Source: Protonemura montana (lineage: Eukaryota; Arthropoda; Insecta; Plecoptera; Nemouridae). From it: DNA of 64,000 nucleotides. Below are positions 55,820-64,000 of the stretch, one piece after another (the first letter of the stretch is position 1; the number at the start of each line of letters is the position of its first letter). The stretch is from positions 4,468,001-4,532,000 of the forward strand of contig OX387611.1 of NCBI GenBank assembly GCA_947568835.1, given 5' to 3'. Under the pieces are notes generated by a model. The model was given only the letters and a program-made list of their open reading frames with translations. It was not told the origin of the DNA and made no database searches. The position numbers were made by a program, and so were the translations under genes.

Positions 55820-57442
55820 TTGATTGATTTTTCTTGTTTAACGACGCATTGTTTTGACAACGGGCCCTGATGCACTAATATATTATCAATAAACTAACCT
55901 GTAAAGCCTTTAAGAAAGGAGGGGAAAACGGTGCCGGCAAGTAGCCTACTCCTGTCGAAAACCAAAGGTTAAAGTACCTTCCAAAGAACGGTACAACGCG
56001 AACAACAGGATTCCTCCACAAATCCATGCTGTCGAGAGGTTGATAAGCAAGACGAATGAAGTTGCTGTACTAACTTTCATCCCTCTAAACTCCCTCCCGA
56101 ACAAAACTGGTCATGTGTATGATGGTCACCCATCCAATACCTGACTCAGCGCAGTGTTGCCTAACTTTCATCCCTCCAACCTCTCTCCCGAACAGAACTG
56201 GTCATGTGTATGATGGTCACCCATCCAATACCTGACTCAGCGCAGTGTTGCTTAACTTTCATCCCTCCAACCTCTCTCCCGAACAGAACTGGTCATGTGT
56301 ATGATGGTCACCCATCCAATACCTGACTCAGCGCAGTGTTGCCTTACTTTCATCCCTCCAACCTCTCTCCCGAACAGAACTGGTCATGTGTATGATGGTC
56401 ACCCATCCAATACCTGACTCAGCGCAGTGTTGCTTAACTTTCATCCCTCCAACCTCTCTCCCGAACAGAACTGGTCATGTGTATGATGGTCACCCATCCA
56501 ATACCTGACTCAGCGCAGTGTTGCTTAACTTTCATCCCTCCAACCTCTCTCCCGAACAGAACTGGTCATGTGTATGATGGTCACCCATCCAATACCTGAC
56601 TCAGCGCAGTGTTGCTTAACTTTCATCCCTCCAACCTCTCTCCCGAACAAAACTGGTCATGTGTATGATGGTCACCCATCCAATACCTGATTCAGCGCAG
56701 TGTTGCCTAACTTTCATCCCTCCAACCTCTCTCCCGAACAGAACTGGTCATGTGTATGATGGTCACCCATCCAATACCTGACTCAGCGCAGTGTTGCTTA
56801 ACTTTCATCCCTCCAACCTCTCTCCCGAACAGAACTGGTCATGTGTATGATGGTCACCCATCCAATACCTGACTCAGCGCAGTGTTGCCTAACTTTCATC
56901 CCTCCAACCTCTCTCCCGAACAGAACTGGTCATGTGTATGATGGTCACCCATCCAATACCTGACTCAGCGCAGTGTTGCTTAACTTTCATCCCTCCAACC
57001 TCTCTCCCGAACAGAACTGGTCATGTGTATGATGGTCACCCATCCAATACCTGACTCAGCGCAGTGTTGCTTAACTTTCATCCCTCCAACCTCTCTCCCG
57101 AACAGAACTGGTCATGTGTATGATGGTCACCCATCCAATACCTGACTCAGCGCAGTGTTGCTTAACTTTCATCCCTCCAACCTCTCTCCCAAACAGAACT
57201 GGTCATGTGTATGATGGTCACCCATCCAATACCCGACTCAGCGCAGTGTTGCTTAACTTTCATCCCTCCAACCTCTCTCCCGAACAGAACTGTTCATGTG
57301 TATGATGGTCACCCATCTAATACCTGACCCAGCGCAGTGTTGCTTAACTTTCATCCCTCCAACCTCTCTCCCGAACAGAACTGGTCATGTGTATGATGGT
57401 CACCCATCCAATACCTGACCCAGCGCAGTGTTGCTTAACTTC
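55820..57442 (-). mobile_element. 5S-like tandem SINE, longest array (about 15 cassettes)
   Basis: In minus orientation: about fifteen 91-bp cassettes (56070-57440), followed by a tail down to the TTGATTGATTTTTCTTG end near 55820. Most cassettes carry CTGAGTCAGG on the sense strand, and they are very alike, implying recent homogenisation. The head is nearly absent (TGTGACACCAGAAGTTAAGC at the 5' border). Confidence 0.9.
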
Positions 57443-58561
57443 TGGTGTCACAAAATTCCTTGATATTATCAAGTTTATCAGTTATCAGTGTACATTTTTT
57501 TGTTAAATCGTAAAAAAAGTTCTAGTAAATTTTGCACTTTTTTGAAAGGCACTAATCATGTGTGGAAAGGCAATAGAATTTTTTTCTTTAAATTTGTAAA
57601 AAATATTTTTAAAAAATATTGCCTTTGCAACCAGTCATAGACGAAATGATTCAATCATTTTCGAAATAAAGCCACGGGCGTCAAATCGCCTTTTAATAAT
57701 AAACCACATAAGAGTCTGTTTGAAATTCAATGGCAAATTCAAATAAAAAGTCGAAATTTCAAACGAATATCACAACGACCTTGATTCTATTAACTCGATC
57801 CTTCACAGCCTTCTTGGGTGTGTACGTGACACAGCACGTCTCGAGCAACTTATCTTTAGAAGGCGGTGTCCCATTCGTTTGAAAAATCCGACAAACCAAG
57901 GGGCTTTGGTCAGAATCACAAGTGGTAGTTTACTGTGGAAAGTGAAAATATTGTCATAGTTAGGATAAAGGGGGCGCAGAATTCATTGTGTTGAAAAACC
58001 ACGATTTAAGAATTACGTGATCTTGCATGATATTCTGAGATAAGTGGGCTGGTAAGTCGTAGTTTGCCCAACAAAATCTGGAATCACTGGGTTTAACAAA
58101 ACGTGCAAACATAACCTACACTTTGCTTTTTATAATATTTTGTCAAAACAAGTTATTCTAGATTTTCAGGTTTATCAGAAGTTTTTTTGTTCACGATTCA
58201 TTCATGAAATCATGCCTTGCCAATATAGAAGAAAGCTTTTATAAACACATTAAAATCGGAAAAAAATTGAATAAGCAGTGAAAATTATTGTATATTATTT
58301 TTTTCTTTAAATAAGTAGTGAAATAAAGTGTCAAAAAACTTATTTTCGCTATCGATTGTGATTTCAGATGTTTTCTCTGATTATTTATAACCCGAAATAG
58401 CACCAAATCTGTTTTAAAACGCCAGCTAACTTTTGACAGATAACATTGACCTTCTGTCCTAGCTCGCTTATGCTCTCGGCTGTCGTATCCGATCAAGTTA
58501 GAGATGACAACGCCATCGTGTAGCTATTTTACAAACCAACAGTAGATTTTCTTGTCGGAAG
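57443..58561. other. Intergenic stretch, nothing recognised
   Basis: AT-rich. 58420-58560 is slightly richer in G+C and may be 5' flank of the possible exon at 58562. Confidence 0.35.
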
Positions 58562-58648
58562 ATGGCATCACAGGATGGCATCCCTCAAAATATTCAAACG
58601 CACAGTAAAAACGGACGACATTCGCTATCTCAACGGCAAGAATTCCGA
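58562..58648 (+). CDS. Possible isolated first exon (29 codons), unrecognised
   Basis: The start context GAAGATGG is followed by MASQDGIPQNIQTHSKNGRH and SLSQRQEFR to an ideal donor CGA|GTAAGTTCA. A second ATG 13 bases later in another frame (MASLKIFKRTVKTDDIRYLN) is also open to the same donor, so the true frame is uncertain. No downstream exon is identified in the window, and the SINE at 58926 would lie in its intron. The evidence is only the start context, donor and slightly raised G+C. Confidence 0.3.
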
Positions 58649-58925
58649 GTAAGTTCATGATAATGATAAATTAACTTGTGTTTGACTTCGTCAATATTCC
58701 TAATGGATCTCAAAATCATTCTGTGAGTACTTTATCAATTGCGAATCACCAATCTTACTCAATTCATCTCAATACATACTTTAAAATATCAATTCTGACA
58801 GATATTCGAAATAAAATTCATCCATCATTATCGTCTGGATTGCAATTTTATTTCTACGACGGCAAGGAAGGTGTGGTATGAAAAGGGGGCTTAATTTAGT
58901 TTGCGTTCGGACCTAATTGCCCACC

Positions 58926-59735
58926 CGAACGGCTTGGCGTGTTGGAAACACCAATCAGATCACTGAAGTTAAGCAACAATGCGCTGAGCCAGGTATTGGA
59001 AGGGTGACCATCATACACATGACCAGTTCTGTTCGGGAGAGAGGTTGGAAGGATGAAAGTTAAGCAACACTGCGCTGAGTCGGGTATTGGATGGGTGACC
59101 ATCATACACATGCCCAGTTCTGTTCGGGAGAGAGGTTGGAATGATGAAAGTTAAGCAACACTGCGCTGAGTCGGGTATTGGATGGGTGATCATCATACAC
59201 ATGACCAGTTCTGTTCGGGAGAGAGGTTGGAGGGATGAAAGTTAAGCAACACTGCGCTGAGTCAGGTATTGGATGGGTGACCATCATACACATGACCAGT
59301 TCTGTTCGGGAGAGAGGTCGGAGGGATGAAAGTTAAGCAACACTGCGCTGAGTCAGGTATTGGATGGGTGGCCATCATACACATGACCAGTTCTGTTTGG
59401 GAGAGAGGTTGGAGGGATGAAAGTTAAGCAAGACTGCGCTGAGTCAGGTATTGGATGGGTGATCATCATACACATGACCAGTTCTGTTCGGGAGAGGGGT
59501 TGGAGGGATGAAAGTTAAACAACACTGCGCTGGGTCAGGTATTGGATGGGTGGCCATCATACACATGACCAGTTCTGTTTGGGAGAGAGGTTGGAGGGAT
59601 GAAAGTTAAACAACACTGCGCTGAGTCAGGTATTGGATGGGTGGCCATCATACACATGACCAGTTCTGTTTGGGAGAGAGGTTGGAGGGATGAAAGTTAA
59701 GCAACACTGCGCTGAGTCAGGTATTGGATGGGTGG
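58926..59735 (+). mobile_element. 5S-like tandem SINE, head plus about 8.5 cassettes, no tail
   Basis: The head ACGGCTTGGCGTGTTGGAAA, CACCAATCAGATCACTGAAG is followed by 91-bp cassettes, several with GGCCATCATAC or TTTGGGAGAGAGG variants. It breaks off at GGATGGGTGGCAAGG in the middle of a cassette, with unrelated sequence beyond. Confidence 0.88.
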
Positions 59736-59999
59736 CAAGGAACTCGTGGACTATTGACAAGATAGTTTTTTATTTCTTTTCACGGGGTGTCTATTCGAGT
59801 ATCTATTATTAGAAACTGCAACGGAAATGTAGCCCGGCTTTTCTTAAAATAATATTTGGACATAAAAGTAAGTCGAAATGTAAATAATGTCCCAATGTAA
59901 AGCATACGAATATGATATATGCTTAAATATCAGGTACAATCACGTTCGGTACCATATAGTCAAATATTTATAATAATAATAATAATACTTTATGATGGT

Positions 60000-60225
60000 T
60001 TTTAGACTCATGTCTACTTGATGTAAACTTAGCACTAGTTTTAAGAAAAACTATTTGAAATGGGTTTTGAATGCTAAGGAAATAAATGGAAATGCTAATA
60101 GGAAATGCTAATAATTAGTAATTAATAATTATTAATTAATAATAATTAGGAAATGCTAATAAGGAAATTTTAGTTGTCCTTTACTTAGCATTCAAAACCC
60201 ATTTCAAATAGTTTTTCTTAATAAT
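60000..60225. mobile_element. Hairpin/MITE family, inverted pair around an AT spacer
   Basis: The left half has GTTTTTAGACTCATGTCTAC, AACTATTTGAAATGGGTTTT and GAATGCTAAGG. The right half has CTTTACTTAGCATTCAAAAC, CCATTTCAAATAGTTTTTCT in the opposite orientation. The centre is TAATTAATAATTATTAATTA-like, itself palindromic. A TAATAATAA tract occurs on both outer sides. Confidence 0.65.
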
Positions 60226-61348
60226 AAGACTGTTTTATTGAATAAGTTAGATTATAAAAAATATTGTATTTACTTTATAGTCTTATATTCGAATTTTTTG
60301 AGTGAATACAATGTTAAGTCAATTAAATTCGTGTGCAATTTTTCCTTGAAGAGGTCCATCATTACCAATTGCTTTTAAAATTGCTTTAAAATTAAAATAA
60401 ACAGCAAATTTGGGACTTTTTTGTAAAACTTCAAGGAAGTGTTAAAATTGTAATATCCGTTGGTCACAATTTTTAGCGACACGTCAAGTTATTAACGTGC
60501 CTTTAATAAACAAAAAAACATTTTCTGATTCGCTTTTAACAAGTATATTAAAACATTAACGGGCTGTTAGCTTCTTAACGGACGGCTGTTAAACTGAGAC
60601 TTAGTAACTGTTTGTTAGATCGTATTTCTTTGTCAAAATAACAAAATAAAATCTTTGCATTTTGTAATAATAAACCTGGCAGGGATGAAAATAAATTTCA
60701 TTATATTTTCAAAATATCTTCGCCAAATCACAATAAAACGATTGATATATTTAACAGATGTACGTCAACAACTTCGACTATCTTGTGTCAGCAAATTCAT
60801 GTCAACAAAAGTGAAGAATCGACATTTAATTGTGTGCACAATTTTGTCCCTTTGTGCGTCTCATATTTTGATCCAATAAAACACAAAAGAATACCGAAAT
60901 GAAGCTAAAAAATAATCCATTTTAGGTCCATTTCTGTCAGTTATTGGATCTTCTACACACAGAAATATTTCCAGTCGTATCTTTTGTCATAAAGCGTAGG
61001 GTCAACTTCAACATAATAAATGGTCAAAATCGTCCAAGAAAAATTACAAAGGGACTTTATATTTGCAATGTCATTATGTTCAGTCCATTTGGTTTCGAAT
61101 TTCATGTGACCCTATTTAAAATATAATAATAACGCAATGGACTGGAAAGGAATAATACAAATATTTCGGGCAATAGAATTTCTGTGAGATGCTCTATAAA
61201 TTATGGAATGTTTTTCACTGGTGCGATTAGACATGGGTTAAGTGGTCACGTGCCTTGAAGAATGCGCGTCCCAAAGGAACAAATCAAGATAAAAAAAAAA
61301 GTATTTTAGACTTTCAATTTCAAATCAGTAGCATCAATTTTTTGCGAA
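60226..61348. other. Intergenic stretch, nothing recognised
   Basis: AT-rich with two short plus-strand frames lacking support. Confidence 0.35.
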
Positions 61349-63389
61349 TGTCCGCTCCTTTGCGTGGAGTGAAACAAGCAACCTGTCACGGAATGTCCAG
61401 ACAGAGGCGACGGCGAGTGTCCGCTCCTTTGCGTGGAGCGAAACAAGCGCCCTGTCACGGAATGTCCAGCACAGGGGCGACGGCGAGTGTCCGCCTCTTT
61501 GCGTGGAGCGAAACAAGCACCCTGTCACGGAATGTCCAGCACAGAGGCGATGGCGAGTGTCCGCTTCTTTGCGTGGAGTGAAACAAGCACCCTGTCACGG
61601 AATGTCCAGCACAGAGGCGACGGCGAGTGTCCGCTCCTTTGCGTGGAGCGAAACAAGCACCCTGTCACGGAATGTCCAGCACAGAGGCGACGGCGAGTGT
61701 ACGATCCTTTGCGTGGCTTGAAACAAGCACCCTGTCACGGGATGTCCAGCACAGAGGCGACGGCGAGTGTCCGCTCCTTTGCGTGGAGCGAAACAAGCAC
61801 CCTGTCACGGAATGTCCAGGACAGAGGCGACGGCGAGTGTCCGCTCCTTTGCATGGAGCGAAACAAGTGCCTGTCACGGAATGTCCAGCACAGAGGTGAC
61901 GGCGAGTGTCCGCTTCTTTGCGTGGAGTGAAACAAGCACCCTGTCACGGAATGTCCAGCACAGAGGCGACGGCGAGTGTACGATCCTTTGCGTGGCTTGA
62001 AACAAGCACCCTGTCACGGGATGTCCAGCACAGAGGCGACGGCGAGTGTCCGCTTCTTTGCGTGGAGTGAAACAAGCACCCTGTCACGGAATGTCCAGCA
62101 CAGAGGCGACGGCGAGTGTCCGCTTCTTTGCGTGGAGCGAAACAAGCACCCTGTCACGGAATGTCCAGCACAGAGGCGACGGCGAGTGTCCACTCCTTAG
62201 CGCGGAGTGAAACAAGCGCCCTGTCACGGAATGTCCAGCACAGAGGCGACGGCGAGTGTCCGCTCCTTTGCGTGGAGCGAAACAAGCACCCTGTCACGGA
62301 ATGTCCAGCACAGAGGCAACGGGGAGTGTCCGCTCCTTTGCGTGGAGCGAAACAAGCACCCTGTCACGGAATGTCCAGCACAGAGGCAACGGCGAGTGTC
62401 CGCTCCTTTGCGTGGAGCGAAACAAGCACCCTGTCACGGAATGTCCAGCACAGAGGCGACGGCGAGTGTCCGCTCCTTTGCGTGGAGCGAAACAAGCACC
62501 CTGTCACGGAATGTCCAGCACAGAGGCGACGGCGAGTGTCCGCTCCTTTGCGTGGAGTGAAACAAGCACCCTGTAATGGAATGTCCAGCACAGAGGCGAC
62601 GGCGAGTGTCCGCTCCTTTGCGTGAAGCGAAACAAGCGCCCTGTCACGGAATGTCCAGCACAGAGGCGACGGCGAGTGTTCGCTCCTTTGCGTGGAGCGA
62701 AACAAGCACCCTGTCACGGAATGTCCAGCACAGAGGCGACGGCGAGTGTACGATCCTTTGCGTGGCTTGAAACAAGCACCCTGTCACGGGATGTCCAGCA
62801 CAGAGGCGACGGCGAGTGTCCGCTCCTTTGCGTGGAGCGAAACAAGCACCCTGTCACGGAATGTCCAGGACAGAGGCGACGGCGAGTGTCCGCTCCTTTG
62901 CATGGAGCGAAACAAGTGCCTGTCACGGAATGTCCAGCACAGAGGTGACGGCGAGTGTCCGCTCCTTTGCGTGGAGCGAAACAAGCACCCTGTCACGGAA
63001 TGTCCAGGACAGAGGCGACGGCGAGTGTCCGCTCCTTTGCATGGAGCGAAACAAGTGCCTGTCACGGAATGTCCAGCACAGAGGTGACGGCGAGTGTCCG
63101 CTCCTTTGCGTGGAGCGAAACAAGCACCCTGTCACGGAATGTCCAGGACAGAGGCGACGGCGAGTGTCCGCTCCTTTGCGTGGAGTGAAACAAGCACCTT
63201 GTCATGGAATGTCCAGCACAGAGGTGACGGCGAGTGTCCGCTTCTTTGCGTGGAGTGAAACAAGCACCCTGTCACGGAATGTCCAGCACAGAGGCGACGG
63301 CGAGTGTCCGCTCCTTTGCGTGGAGTGAAACAAGCACCCTGTCACGGAATGTCTAGCACAGAGGCGACGGCAAGTGTCCGCTTCTTTGC
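61349..63389 (+). repeat. 70-bp minisatellite, array 2 (about 29 copies, with higher-order repeats)
   Basis: Same unit as 42171-43340, reverse complement in the plus sense (TGTCCGCTCCTTTGCGTGGA ... GAATGTCCAGCACAGAGGCG). The rare variant TGTACGATCCTTTGCGTGGC occurs at about 61699, 61977 and 62749. A 69-bp variant with AACAAGTGCCTGTCACGG occurs at about 61862, 62912 and 63050. The stretch 62817-62955 is repeated at 62956-63094 (a 70+69 dimer), and about 61620-61890 recurs near 62670-62940. The array has therefore grown by copying multi-unit blocks. Confidence 0.95.
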
Positions 63390-64000
63390 TTACACAATTT
63401 TAAAGTTTAAGACACTTGTTTGAATGTGTGAATACCTCACCTTCCGGCCATTACAAATGTTTAAGGTTTAACTCGCCGAAATTCCCAGTAAAAATAACCC
63501 CTAATAAAATACAGAAAAAAACGCTTTTGAAAGCATTGGACACAATTCCGCTTCGTCTTTGGCAACTCTTTTCTATCAAAGGCGGTCAATTTATTAACTA
63601 AAGCGCACCCTTTTTTCTCAGGGAACATCCCATTTTTTGAACGCCAAAGGTTTTTTATTTTCTCCCTTTGCTTTGGTTCGCCCCCCTTTCAAAAGAAAAA
63701 CCGTTAAAAATTCTGGAGGAAACGAAACTCACGGCTTCCTAAACAATTCTGTTTCCGTTGCAAATACAAGACGTGTCTTGAAACCGGAAGGACAATTATT
63801 ATTGATGCATCATGCGGGCAGTGAATGAGGTAACAGGTGGCCTTTTTTTTTTAATGAACGAATTTTGTTATTTTGATTTGTATTTTTTGAGAGGATGAGA
63901 TTTTGTTGGTGAAGTTGAGTCCAGGTATAAGAACAGTTGAATGAGGTTTTTATTCTCCTAATTTCATCAATCGACGGTTCAGATTTGAAACAGTTGGATT
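63390..64000. other. Right-edge stretch, nothing recognised
   Basis: AT-rich sequence to the window end. Two ~60-codon frames (63416-63601 and 63637-63828) lack domains or splice context. Confidence 0.35.

Noticed and set aside
55820..57442. A functional 5S rRNA gene cluster
   Set aside because: Cassettes hold only the region like the middle of 5S, with CATACACATGACC in place of the 3' half. Complete 120-base 5S genes with their closing stem are not present.
55820..57442. CRISPR-like array (regular repeats)
   Set aside because: Eukaryotic context; the whole 91-bp unit is repeated, with no unique spacers.

Overview
The window looks like an AT-rich arthropod nuclear genome, most likely an insect. 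The reasons are a long interstitial array of the insect telomere pentamer TTAGG, a clip-domain serine protease of the arthropod immune/developmental type, short exons separated by AT-rich introns, and several families of SINE-like and foldback repeats. I cannot name the species.

Genes lie almost entirely in the first 22.5 kb, all on the minus strand. (1) A clip-domain trypsin-like protease (2808-5687) has six well-formed exons: signal peptide, six-Cys clip domain, and catalytic His and Asp. The part that should carry the catalytic Ser survives only as a decayed remnant (2600-2708). (2) Two tandem six-exon tetraspanin paralogues follow, 9893-14527 (298 aa) and 15543-22461 (288 aa). Their splice sites, exon phases and Cys patterns match. 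They share a near-identical upstream block and first exon but diverge abruptly part-way through exon 2. An extra, orphan tetraspanin terminal exon with its own conserved 3' block sits at 7236-7283, pointing to a third (lost or alternative) copy.

From 22.5 kb to 64 kb I recognise no complete gene, only two possible isolated first exons (29928-30045 and 58562-58648). This part is dominated by repeats. The most striking family is a SINE-like element whose head resembles 5S rRNA. The promoter-bearing part of the 5S sequence has become a 91-bp cassette iterated about 1 to 15 times, followed by a conserved 3' tail ending in AATC-type repeats. At least 13 loci occur here in both orientations, including head-to-head pairs, 3-unit higher-order repeats and fusions to a second, tRNA-like repeat.

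Other repeats are a 696-bp foldback element at the left edge, the TTAGG array, a hairpin/MITE family (eight sites), and minisatellites with units of 57 bp (in a tetraspanin intron), 70 bp (two arrays in opposite orientation about 18 kb apart), 26 bp, 50 bp and 68 bp. There are also 8-bp and 6-bp microsatellites and a 39-bp C run. The long open frames over these arrays result from stop-free repeat units and I do not treat them as genes. All coordinates, translations and counts were read by eye and should be taken as close estimates.
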